Below are positions 1 through 11,618 of a stretch of DNA of 64,000 nt, piece by piece. The notes beneath the pieces are model-generated. The model saw only the letters and a list, made by a program, of their open reading frames with translations, had not been told where the DNA came from and did not search any database. Both the position numbers and the translations under genes were made by a program. Source of the stretch: Opisthocomus hoazin (lineage: Eukaryota; Chordata; Aves; Opisthocomiformes; Opisthocomidae); assembly GCF_030867145.1 (NCBI RefSeq), contig NC_134428.1:19013537-19077536 (forward strand). Reading direction: 5' to 3'. The stretch's first letter is position 1. Each line of letters begins with the position of its first letter.

Positions 1-101
1 AGCTTCCAGAAAAACTAGGGAACAACTGCTGATGTCTGAGGAAACACGAAAGTCAGATGTTAATCTTGGATTAAACCTGATTTGGTCTGCTTTTGTACTC
101 C

Positions 102-116
102 TTTTTTTTTTTTTTT
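102..116. repeat. poly-T tract (15 T)
   Basis: An uninterrupted run of 15 T. It could be a worn poly-A tail of a minus-strand insertion or simply a homopolymer. No flanking element was recognised. Confidence 0.9.
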
Positions 117-3100
117 AAGCCACAACAACATGACAATTTTGAGCCAAGAGCTCTCATTCTATGCAAACATTTGAAACACTGAAAATTCAAAGTCTGTGAG
201 TCATCCTGACAGTATGATCAATGTGTTAATCCATCAGGATTCCTTCCAAGTACCAGTAAGAAGGGGAAATATCATCATAAGAGGGAGAATGGTTTCACTT
301 TCCAGCATCCACTTCCTCAAGAGGGTACTGGGTAACTAAAGACAAGGCCAAGTTTGCCAACAGGCTGGCAGCATTCAGAGTCTTTAGCTTTGGGCATCTA
401 ATTTTGTCACTCAGACTGAGCTCCTTAAGCAACAACCTTTGAAGGCATGCATTTAGCTATTCTGAATTGCCCGCACAACAACAACAGATAAGCACCAAAA
501 CACATGATGAGCAGAGCTGTAGCTCTTTTCACATTTATTTATTTGAGTTTCTCCAGTTCTATTTTGAATATTTTTAACACCTTCTTGTTGGGGAATATTC
601 TACACTGTGCTGGTGAATGGGTCAATTCTGTCATGTGCTCTATGCTCAGCATCTCAGTCAGCCAATCTTCATCTTGAATAACGAAAGACAAGCTTTGGGG
701 ACAAGACTCATCCATGAAGCAGTAGTTTCTGAAACCATTGGCTTCTCATCTGCAGCTCAGCTAGGCTGCGATCAGTAAGCAATTCACAAACCTCTTCAGG
801 GGCAAGTGCTTAGACTGAGAAAGAGAGCCATGCCATGCAAATATAAGCGATTCCTCACTCCCATGAAAGGAGTCACAGACACAACTCCTTCTGACGTTTG
901 TGTTCTGCAAACACTTGTGTCAATATGAAACTATCATGCCAATGTTCATGGAAAGCAAAGGCACAGGAAAAGCAAAAATAGAAGTGATTCATTTTCAGAC
1001 GCAAATAATTATTTCTAAGGGAAAAAAAAAAGAACATTATTTATCCATACAGCTCAACTCAAATTCATAAAATCAAAGTACGGTTACTGGGAATGTTGAT
1101 GGGAAATAGGAAATGGTACAACAGAGATACGTTGTTGAGGTTATTTGAATGATAAACAGGTTCCATCTGTACCCTCATAGCTAAAATGAGTTTATTCCTG
1201 CTTCTTCACCAACTGATGGAGCTCTTTACTGAGTGGTGTCTAGCAGTGATCAAGGTGATACTGTATCTCTTTGGAAAGGCAGCCCTTCCCAAGGATCTGT
1301 TAGTGTCATGACTTGCCAATGATGTATTGCTCTAAAAATGGTGCCTTCTACAAAAGAACAGGTCCTGGAGCAGATTTAGCCCTAATTACAGGAAGGAAGG
1401 AACAGGAGAGGTATGCAGATACCAGGAGATTCCACTTGCCAAAATAGAAAGTCTGTTGCTGGAAGCTGGAGAATTTAAATGGTGATGCTTTGGGAAGAGA
1501 CCCATGCTAAACAAATACCTCCTCTGCAATAATCAAGAATTAGGCTAGAAAAATGCAGATATCTGAAACCATAATGTATGTGGTTTTTTAGATAAGAGAT
1601 TTACTTCTAGCCAGAGAGACTCAAAATACCTTTTTACTTCATCTTCTAATATAGCACAGCGTCTCACATTGAATCTATGACTCAGTATCATACAATCACA
1701 TCCTGTTTTTATTAGGTAATTTAGTCCTAAGTAGCAACTGAAGAAGTCCCACTCCCCTCTCGGTACTTCTCAGATTTCCTGTATTTGTCACCTGAAGATT
1801 ATTATTTGATATCCTGCGTTACTGCTAATTATCATTAGGTTTTATACCAGACTTTTGCATTAGATTACTTAGTCTAATAATGATGACATTCCCATGCAAT
1901 GATACACAAGGGTGCACATCTGAGAGTTTTTAATGTATTTTCTCCCTTTTACAGTGCAAAACATATAAAATGGTTTGAATTATTCTATGGCCTTAGACAA
2001 GTCATTTAAATTAGTAGCAAGCCCAGCAATAAAACACAAGCAGTCTAAATCTCAGTTCCCACTCTAACCAGAGAACAACACAAATGTACGTCTGTATTGG
2101 TTCATTATTCTGTATCATATAACCACCACTACATTGTCTTTGAGAGCTGAGCATACTAGGGATAAAGTTGCTAAATGCTCTTATCATAAAACAGATATTG
2201 CAGTCCTCAGGTTTCCTCTGTTAATCTGTTTGTTTTGCTGTATCTGGAGGATAAAAAATGTGGGAGTATGAAACATTTATCTGCTAATTGACAATTATAA
2301 AACAGTAATGGAGCTTGTGTGTTTTAAAATATGTGAGACAATGTTTGATTTTATGCTTTAGGATCTAGGGATATTCTATAAATGATTTAAAACACGTTAT
2401 ATGAGTTGATAAGTGCAATCAAATGAAAGAGAGACAGAGTCCATGCTGAAAATCATGACCTTTTCAAAAAAGGTGGGTGTTTTTGTATAAATACAAATGT
2501 CTGGGTGCTAACTTCAGCATTAGTACTTGCCTAATTCATTTAAATATATGCAAATGAATACAAGGTGTCAGGCTATGCCAGTTAATCACACAATAAGTTG
2601 AGCTTGTCAGCAAAATTTCCTTCACTACCCTTCCTTGGCACCACTGACAGCAGTAACAGAGCACCGACATGCAGAAATATTTGTTCTTTCTGTACATGCA
2701 GGGCTGAAGCATGTGGGGTTTCCAGGTGCTTAGCTGCCGGAGTGCAGCTATCGTGTTGTCGTCATGGGGGAAGAGGAGAAGAAGTCAGTCCCTGGTGTGT
2801 AGAGCTATCTTGGTTGCCACTTACTGGGATCATAGATGTCAGGTTTAACCTGGCAGAGCTGCTGCCCTTCCTGAGCCATAAATTCCTGTTAGCTTCATGC
2901 TCCAAAGCAATACCAGACAGAAATCCCCATGCTGAAAAATTTACACGGAGCCAGCAGGAAACTGAGCCATTTACAAGTATGTTCACCAGGGAGAAGCTGA
3001 AAGGAAAGGTCACATTCAGAAGACAATTGTCGTGTCCTGATTTCATGGAGAGCAATGTTGTGCTGGTACGTGAAACGCAAGCCCTGCGAGGTTTGATGGC

Positions 3101-4345
3101 TCATCAAAACTTGCAAAGGGACAGAGCCGCAAAGGGCCATGGACAGCAATGCTACAGTGTAAGACAGCAACAGAAAAACCATGTCTTGTTAAAGCGGTAT
3201 TGGTTGGCCTTTATAAGCAAAATGTATCCACTTTTTTATTTACTACTGTCAGGTGACAGACCGTGTGTGCAAAACAGCCTTAAGACTTGTCTCCCTCACA
3301 GGAGGGGAGGAAATATATAATAAAATGAGAAATGTTCATTTTCTAAACCTGTGCTGGGCCCAAATCCTGAGCATGGAGGAGTGCCCAGGTGGAATTGTGC
3401 TTTTCAGCCTGGAAAAGAGAAAAATGGGGGAGCCAAAGGGGACTTGAGAAAGCCACAGGTGGCCTGACCCTCCAGTTGACCATGAGCTTTGGTCATCTCA
3501 CTCAAGCTGTCTCACCAGGAACATACAGCAAGATGCACAAAGCATCCCTCACTGGCACGGGTGGCTCTGCTGTGAAGTTCCTGTTGTCTCTGTGCTTGTA
3601 ATCTCATCTCATTTACTGTGAGATAGGGCTTCTGCAATGTTTTCTTTGTCACTGTTACATATCTGGGGGCTTCTCTGAAGCACCGAGAGCTTTGGAGCTC
3701 AGAAGGGTTTCCTCACAGTCCAGTGAATTGCTTTGCACCACAGAAAAACAGCCCTCTGAAAGGGTAGGGAAGATCTGAGCAATCTCTGAGATAACCAGCT
3801 TACTCAAGAGCTTAAAAAGTATGGTCAAGGTGTTGAGCTGGCACAGGTAGTGAGCTTGGGAGGGAGTAGAAGGACACTGAGGCTTTGCTGCTCTCTCATT
3901 TTCCTGACAAGGAAGTGCGGCATCAACATCCAGTATTTCTGAAACTTCCTTCTTTGCCACAGCCTTCATTTCCAGATCCAGCTAATTGTGAGTGTACAGG
4001 GTAGCTTTGATGAATTTTCCAAGCCCATGGCCAGATCCTCACCTACACAGAAACAGAAGGATTTAATACCAAGCCAGAAGCAGCTGCCTTCCTTGCCATT
4101 AGTGCCACCTGAGGATTAAAAGAAATAGGAGTAATCCTAGTAGAATTCTGGCCAAAGCATCCTATTGTTTCAGAAACAATGTGCATGTCATTAAGCATGG
4201 CAGGGCAGTGCTCTCATTAGCTCCTTGAGACATTTCTCCCTTCCCATCACCATTTCCTTTCCATCACCACCCTGTCAAGTGCCTCCAGAAGTAGATCCTC
4301 TTTATAATACCCACTGCTCTCAAGCAGGTTTGGTGTTATTTGTAT

Positions 4346-4401
4346 TAATCCCAATATTAATTATCACTATTAATCCCAGGGGAGCTGGAAGGGCATTAAT
4401 C
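4346..4401 (+). promoter_or_regulatory. cluster of K50-type homeodomain motifs (TAATC)
   Basis: TAATCCC occurs at 4346-4352 and 4371-4377, with a further TAATC at 4397-4401, all on the plus strand within 56 bases. TAATCC is the known core for OTX, PITX and CRX class homeodomain proteins. The motif is short and the surroundings are AT-rich, so chance is a real alternative. Regulatory function is inference only. Confidence 0.2.
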
Positions 4402-6455
4402 AAGCTGCATGCCAGGGCAATGCCAATGGCATCTCACTTCTGCAGAGAGTTTCGTGTCCATCCATAAAGGCAACACAAAGAGAAAGACTTTAAGAGGTCA
4501 GACTTGTAAAACAATAAAAAGCTTATACTTCCCTGGAGTACTCTGAATCCTATTCCCTTCCTTAGCCTGCACCTTTTCTCTCAACTGCCCTGTATCATGG
4601 CAACCAGCTATTGGGACTGCGCAAAAATAAGCTCTGCAACCAGAAATAATTGAATATTACATATTTTCCCTCATTTGTGGTTTTCACAATTTTTTTTTTT
4701 CCTCTTCCCGCTGCCTTTTTTCCTGAGACTCTCCCAGGGGTTCACACTCAAGCAAGCTGGACACACTTTTCAAATAAAAATAGCCAGCTTACTCATCAAA
4801 TAGATTCAGATAGTTTTTTCTAAATCTGAGGTTTAGGGGAGTTCTATGTGTGTGGACCTGCAGTTCAGAGATCTCACTTCATGAACCATGTGTCATAATG
4901 ACATCCAAAGTGTCCCGGTGCTTTTGTCTTGGAGGAGTTTTCGAGAGGACGCAAGTCTGCACACTCTTTTGAGAGACTTACCAGGGCATATGGGACACCA
5001 GCTGTGCTTTACTGCAACACACAAACCTCTGCTGTCAAAGAAACTGTGCACTGCTAGAAAGAAATTAAAAAGAGAGGGGAAAAAATTAAAGTTAGCTCTT
5101 GTGGAAGAGCATGGTTGCTGGAAACAGCTGTTAATCTTTACTGGCTTGGTCCCTGCAAGAGTCACACAGGGTGCCTGGCGTCCCAGAAGTCCCTGTGCTT
5201 CTTGTAATGTCACAGCCAGCTGTACCGAGAGTCAAGTGACTTCCCCTCCCTTCCCTTCCCTGAGAGACGCAGAAGAAATAGAGGGACACTATATCTGGCA
5301 TGAAAGTCCTGCCTCGGTTCTATGCTGGCTCTATCTGCCATTGTCCATTACAAACAATAACAAAAGTGACTGCAGCTCAGCCGCCAGATTAACTCAATGG
5401 AAAACTGCTAATATGAATTTAAAGTGATGTATGATTTTCTGAGCTCTGGCCACATTACTTGTCTCAGAGAAGTTCCTTCTCCTTCCCCTGCTTTAACACA
5501 TCTTCTGAGTTTGGCAGCTCTGCTCCACAGTCCTGCAAACCCACGGGAGGTTCCGGCAGGTGGAATAGCTTCGGTGCAGCTGAAATGTGGCCCTGGCTGG
5601 GTGCGGAGCCCCAGCCTCCAGGCAAGCTCACAAAAGGTTCATGAAGCAGTGGTGGGATGGGAGAGAGATTTCAAGAAACTGCTCTGCATAGTACACTAGG
5701 ACCCTTCCATTGTATGTGATAACAGAAAGAACCTTTGGCATCACACTAGGTTTACTCCCACTCTTTCTATGCAGGTAATAATAGCGGCAATAATTATATT
5801 CCCTTCCCTGTTCACCTGCCATACCAGGTGAGTCTGATTTTTCAAACAATACGATAATGTTTGTAGTTACCTTATGAACAGATCCAGTTTGCAGCCATCA
5901 GCAGTAACACAGCAGCTTCAGTATGCAGCACACACACCTGCAACGTACACAGATAGACAGCCATGTGTTATTCTGCTTCTGTTCTTCGGCAATTAAACAT
6001 CTGCTTTCCACAGGGAAATAATCGTTTTTTGTATAACCCTAAGGGAAAAGAAGCTGTTCTATTTCATTTTTCACACTACGCACTTACTCTTCATTAAGAC
6101 AGATTACAACTGAGGCCGCCCAGCATAACTCAAACCATTCCTTCCCTCCAGTAATGATAGGGGGCACTTTTTGATCACTGACCACTTCAATTGCCAACTA
6201 TCAATCTTTTTGCAGTTACTGCCTGTTTATTCAAAGAGCCTCTGGGGAGCTAACAACTAATGTGTGCTCCAAACACTCCCATGGCACTATTCACATCCCA
6301 GCCTCTTTGACCCACTCCTAATCCTTACATTCAAATCATTATTTTTAGATTGCACACTTATCCAAAACAACCACTGTGCAAGTCAGAAAAGGCAAACTGG
6401 AGACAACTTGCAAATTCAAACCATCTCACATTACAGCAATGTCCAGGAGTGGGAC

Positions 6456-6495
6456 CATAGAATCAGAGAACAGTTGAGGTTGGATGGCACCCTTG
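6456..6495 (-). mobile_element. short CR1 3'-end fragment
   Basis: On the plus strand an 'ATAGAATCAGAGAACA' block is followed by a GTTGAGGTTGGATGGCACC block. This is the reverse-complement arrangement of the CR1 terminal octamer tail and the adjacent conserved 3' UTR, as also seen at 22842-22885. Only about 40 bases are recognisable, so this is either a severely 5'-truncated insertion or a worn one. Confidence 0.5.
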
Positions 6496-7715
6496 AGTAT
6501 CGTACCATCGAATGCGAATGCCTACTGTCACCTCTGCTAAGAGATACCATGAACATAAATCTGCAAGAACAGGGCAGAGAGATGTTGCTTAGATTCCCAG
6601 CATTTGCAATGGGATTTTTAAACTGAAATGTTTCCTGTGATGTGCACTTAGACTTTCAGAAAAGCCAAGGGTACTCCTTGTAATAATATGTCCACACAAT
6701 TTCTTTTGTTAGCTATCCAGATACAGACCCCCATGCAAGCAGTCCAGACACAGCAGCCAAGTGCGCACAGATATTTATGCCCAGATACCTGTTCTCTGTT
6801 TACTGCTGCAGCAAACCGCGTGTAATTGCTCATGTGTTTACCAAACATGAACACAAATCTGGTCCTTAAACTTGCCCAGTCCATTTCGACACTTCACTAA
6901 GACGCAGTGGCTCCCTCAGGCTGGTCTTCGCTTTCCCCATGTTTTCCACTTTTTGCACATTTAGCACATTTCTGTTTGCTATTTTGCACATTTTCCAGTG
7001 CAATCAAGCATGTTTTCAAGCAGTTGGGGTTCACAGAAACGCATGTGCATTTTACACACTTTGAGATATCTAAGGCAAGTGAAGAGAAGAAACAGTTTGG
7101 CTTCCCCTAAGCCATCATGCGGACCTGGAGCAGACCTGAAAGGGTGTGTGTGCATGTGTGAAAGGAAGAGAGAGCACTAACTAGCTCAGGTTGCATCCAA
7201 GACAAAACAGTTACTCATTGCCAGAAGCCAGCGGCTTTGCCTGCTTGAAGAATTCCCATCCCAAAAGTTTGCAGATAAAAAAATCCCATCGGATTTAGCC
7301 AGCCCTTCATCATCCTCTCGTTTATCAAACACAAACAACTATCTCTAACAAGTCAACTAAAGCATACAGGGAAATGCAGCGTTCCCAGCTCTTAAGCCTA
7401 TCGGTTACAAGCAAAGAGCCAGTGGCTAAACAAATAGAAGAGTAATCTTTCAGAGCCCAATTGGCTTTCTATCTATTCTGAGAGTGCCTGCAAATGCCAT
7501 GGTGATTTATTAACCACTATTGAAGGACAGAGCTGTTAATAAAAGCTCACCTACACATACCTCAGAAAATGTCAATACTCACTAACAACAAGTTCCTGAG
7601 ATTCCCATTTAGCCCCAGATCAGCACAGCACAGGGCATCAGCAATTGCTTCCATTCAAATAATGTGCTTGAGTCTCATTGGTTTCTTTTATTTGAAATAA
7701 ATATGTAGACCTAGG

Positions 7716-7729
7716 AAAAAAAAAAAAAA
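7716..7729. repeat. poly-A tract (14 A)
   Basis: An uninterrupted run of 14 A after AT-rich sequence. No retroposed gene body was recognised upstream of it. Confidence 0.9.
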
Positions 7730-9774
7730 CAGCACTTTTCAAGACCTAAGTTCTTAGGGGTGCGACTGACAACTCCATACAGTTAAGATCACATTCAGTG
7801 TTATTGAATCAGGATCGAACTCAAAAGAAGAGGTCTAGAAGTAGTCCTCAGAGGCTCCCACTTGCAAAGAGCACTCATGGATTATGGCTTCCTTGCATTT
7901 GAATGAAAACTACAGGTCTGGGCTATTTGCATGTACACTGGCCTAAATCTGATGAGCACAGAATTTGCCTTCCTATCAGTGAAAGAGTTAAATGTATGAT
8001 CTCTTAGGGCTTAATATTCTGTGTGACTATGCTTTGGTGGAGAGCAGGCCGTGATACTAAGGGCCCTCTACATTACAGACTTCTTTAACACTTGAAACGT
8101 TTTAATAGCAGCAAGGACTGTAAAGCTGTAGTGGCAATTAAAAAAAAAAATTATTACACTTGTAAGTAAGGTACCAGAAATTATATTATTCATAACTGCC
8201 AAAAATAGCAGCTTCGGATTTCTTGTAAGAATTTCAGTACTGAAGGGAGGGGAAAAATGTCATAGCAATCCTTCCTCACTCTGGGAATCAGCAAAAAGCT
8301 TAGTGATCCAGACCGTTCAAGGTTCTATCGCAGCAGAGAAATATTCCTGCTTTCCCAGTTTCCAGAAGTTTAAATGACAAAACATACTATAAGCCAGGGG
8401 AGCATCGGCCCCATAATAGCAGTTGTTTAACTAAAAGTCCCCAGAATTTTTTTTCAGGAAGAAAAATTCTCTGAGATTATCTTTTTCTTGTATTATTTCT
8501 AATCAATCCTGGTTCCAACCCAACGAAAATGCAATGAAAAAAACTTTTGTCAGACTTTTCAATGAAATTAAGAAAAAGGATCGAGGTATAAAAATTATAA
8601 GAAATTTTAAGAACTTTAACTTCATGTCAAAAATCCTTTCATTCAGGTTTGGAACTTGAATTAGGGGTAAAGGTTTGGTAGAGATTTCCTTTTACTTTAT
8701 ATAGTTAGTTTTGCTGGTTCTAACTTACAGATCTACGAGTATTTTTATTGCATTTGTCCCTTGTGAGAGTTCATTAGCCTGTTAAATCCATTTTCAATAA
8801 AACATGTGAGGCTTTAACCGTGCACAGACTAATGAATGTCTATGCAATAATGATATGAACCCCACCCAATATATGTGCTGTTAGCAGCGTATTAGTAAAT
8901 ATCAGGCAGAATATAACTCATTTGTCGTAAAGGAGCCCATAATTTAAGACACCTAAGGAATTCCAGTGCTTTGCAAGGCAGTACATGAAGTAACGTGCAA
9001 CTTATGCTGTCATTATGGCTTATTTGAGAGGTTTAGATAAAGAGGAAAAATGCCAAAAGCAAACTAACACTTCAGAGGCACAGTTAAAAAATGACATGTT
9101 TTTTGGTGGGGGAGGAGGGGTTTTAATTTTTCCCTTGCTGGTTTTTTTTTTTATGAAATCTAATTACGACATTCCATTTCTTGCACAGCTTAATACCTCG
9201 ATGCATTGCCCATTCTGTGCTGCTCAAGTACATTGTCAAGACACAAGGGGGTTTTTTCCTAGGGCACAGACCGAGCGATCTGATCTTCCACTGTCAAACT
9301 GCCCCGTTTGTGTCTGGAGTAGGACCCAGTGGGGAATACGCAGGAATCCTGCAGATCAGCCAGGAAGCACTCCAGTCCAGGAGAGACTTCCCTAATTCCC
9401 TGCTTAGGCGCCAGTGCCAACATAATGTTCTTGGCTTCAAGAAGTGTGAGTTTCTGATTCATTTTTATTTTTAAATGAACCATTGCATGGTGGAAACCCC
9501 AAGTCTTTCCACTCCAAGGATTGCCATTGTTATTAGTGATGAGTAGTAAGGGAACACTGAGCATCACAAAAGAAGGGCAACCTTTATTGGAGGTCAAAAT
9601 ACTACCTCAGATCCAAGTTGATAGCGCTGTTTTCTGTGGGTAACCACTTGAAGAAGATGTAGATAGGTCCTTCTGTCCAGGATGAACAGGGTGAAGAGCT
9701 TCATCTCTAGATTCATGATGCCACTGTTGCTCACAGAAAAGGAAAGGCTCCTGTTTGGTGAGCAGGGGCTTTTG

Positions 9775-9890
9775 GTGGGAGAGGGGAAGATAGGACGACA
9801 GATGTGGAGAACAAATACAAAGAAACAGAGGCATGCAGACAGGAGGGAAAGAGTGAAGGGCAGGGAAAGAGAGAGAAAAAACATTTGGTG
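9775..9890. repeat. purine-rich low-complexity tract
   Basis: The plus strand over about 115 bases is dominated by A and G, including a GA-repeat-like stretch near 9864-9877. The overlapping open frames (9682-9891 + and 9594-9911 -) take their odd composition from this tract (Arg/Lys/Glu on one strand, Ser/Leu/Phe on the other). They are not supported as genes. Confidence 0.6.
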
Positions 9891-11309
9891 AACTCCCAAT
9901 GACAGAGCCATAGACTATCCACTTCCCCTGGCCCCAGTGAGCTCTGAGGTTTGCAAATACAGCCAGACTAGATGTTGCAAGGGAAAGGAACTCTCAGACT
10001 CCTATTTCCATGGAGATATGACAGACTGGGCCTTTGCAAGCGGGGCATGCCTAGGATAGAAACTGCCATGCAGCAAGGACTGGCTCCTCCGCACCTTGCA
10101 GGCATGACCCCAAGTAAGACACCTTTGTGTTTGGTTTTGACCCTTTGCAGCATGGCTTCAAAGCCATGGCTGTAGACTACTGGTTAATAGTCCTACCCAA
10201 AAGTGAGCTTGTGGGCAGCTGTAGATGAAGGAACCAACCTAAAGCTGTGACATAGCTTTGGAATCTTAATGAGATATGTCACTCTTAAGAGATTAACTCA
10301 GCAGAAGAATGGGAATCTCTCTGAAATTTACTTTTCTTTACATCAGAATTAGCCTTTACTTCTTGTAGTAAAGCAGACTGTTCTGGGCAAAGTCAGGAGT
10401 GGGTAATCAGGGCTTGGGCTGTAATAAATCTCCCAAGGCAATTGATATCAGCCAAAACGAAGAAGCCAGGTAGGGAGTTACTCACCATGTCTTGGTTTGG
10501 GATTTGTTTTATTTTATTCCCCTTGATCTCACTTCAGGAAAAAAAGAAGCACACACCAGTTCAGCAGCTTCGTGAGTGCAGTGTATCCCCCTGTAGCCAG
10601 AGAGCACAAATCTGGGCACATCCCTTCCCTCGGCTGCTCTGGGCCCACAGCCTGGGCTTCAAGGTGAAAATCTTGGTCAATGCAAAACAATGCTGTTTCA
10701 CATAGGGGTGTTTAAGTATGTAGCTGACAGCTCTCACTGGCATTTTACATTACAGAGATGGCAACTCTGCAGGTACATCAGCATTTAAAAAGCTCTTGAG
10801 TTATTGTGTATGTAATGGCTTATAAGTCTGTGCCACTGGAAGGTCTGGCAGAAACCCAGTATCGCTCCTGACTGTGTGGCAACCCTGAGTTTAATGATCA
10901 AAACTGAAACAAAAAGCTTAGATAACATTAAAGTCACGTTTCAGCTCAGTCTCTGTAACTTTGAACCACTAGGTCAAGGCTGAAAGTTTTCTGGGGAATT
11001 TTTTAGCAGGACAGCTGTGTAGCTCACTTCAAAGCACATAGGCTTCAACATCTCATCTTTTGTAGGGGATTATTTAAAAACTGTCCAGTGTTGTTGCAGA
11101 GCAGAATTCCAGTCCAAGAACTAAATATACCATGAACTTTCAGACCTGCTGCAAGTGAGTGCCATCCTGCTGAAGGGACAGAGCCAGAAATTCACTCCCC
11201 ACAACCTTTAGGGCTCATCACCCTTTTTGATTCTCATTAATTGCTTCACAGTAATATGGAGGGCCCCCAATGGAGATCAGTGCCTGACACTATAGTTAGA
11301 TATAGAGAG

Positions 11310-11410
11310 TTGGATTCTTCTCTCCTAGTCTTAGCTGTCTAAAGATTAGCTAACTAGTTTGAACAAGTCTTCTAGAATCCCTTCATAGTCAATGGAGAGA
11401 GATAGGCACC
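11310..11410 (+). repeat. dispersed repeat, copy A (related to 15392-15480)
   Basis: This copy and the one at 15392-15480 share an ordered set of blocks: GGAT-C-TCTC near the start, AGCTG-CTAA in the middle, then TCT, and a long shared block TCAATGGAGAGAG near the end. The order and spacing argue for two old copies of one dispersed family. I do not recognise the family by name. It lies just upstream of the palindromic element at 11463-11618. Confidence 0.5.
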
Positions 11411-11462
11411 TTTGTGGTAAAATTTGTCAAGGGTCCTAGCTGATGAATTTAATGTGTGTGTT

Positions 11463-11618
11463 TAGGCCTGAATTCAGCAAACGACTTAAGCAAATGCTTA
11501 TCTTTAAGCACAGGAATAATCTGATCTTTTTTAAGTGGAGCACTTCAGCATGTTCTGAGTTTAAAGTTCACCATGGGCCCAAGTGCTTTGCTGAATCGCT
11601 GGGCGTGGATTCAGGCTT
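11463..11618. mobile_element. ancient palindromic MITE-like element
   Basis: The left arm begins AGGCCTGAATTCAGCAAA and the right arm, read in reverse complement, begins AGCCTGAATCC and later gives GATTCAGCAAAGCACTT. The arms face each other over about 150 bases, with 'CTTTAAGCA'-type inner blocks. From memory of amniote genomes, palindromic repeats with this 'aagtgctttgctgaat' signature are common in turtles, crocodilians and birds, and are thought to be non-autonomous DNA transposon relics. Both arms are diverged, so the insertion is old. The exact family name is not claimed. Confidence 0.6.

Larger units (their letters stand above)
1..6455. other. AT-rich non-coding stretch, no gene recognised
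   Basis: No exon, RNA gene or transposon was recognised here. Open frames such as 2598-3320 (+), 3655-3969 (-) and 4888-5427 (+) show no family motif, and overlapping frames on both strands are equally open, as expected by chance. The stretch holds a run of 15 T at 102-116, a pyrimidine tract near 4690-4735 and a small cluster of TAATC motifs at 4346-4401. It is probably intergenic or intronic. Short exons cannot be excluded. Confidence 0.6.
6500..11309. other. non-coding stretch, no gene recognised
   Basis: Mostly AT-rich unique sequence. It contains a run of 14 A at 7716-7729, a GT-rich patch near 7142-7162 and a strongly purine-rich plus strand around 9775-9890. The segment about 8756-8990 is AT-rich and complex and could be conserved non-coding DNA, but nothing visible proves it. 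Open frames (for example 9015-9395 +, 9594-9911 -) overlap homopolymer or purine tracts and lack family features. Confidence 0.55.

Noticed and set aside
1975..2080. Possible MIR piece (GGCCTTAGACAAGTCATTTA)
   Set aside because: One 20-base block fits, but the following sequence does not follow MIR order, so chance cannot be excluded.
2598..3320. 240-residue plus-strand open frame, the longest in the window
   Set aside because: No family motif, hydrophobic core or repeat. Two minus frames overlap it. The start codon has no supporting context.
4888..5427. 179-residue plus-strand open frame
   Set aside because: The Lys-rich middle comes from an A-rich patch, and the minus strand is also open. 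No domain recognised.
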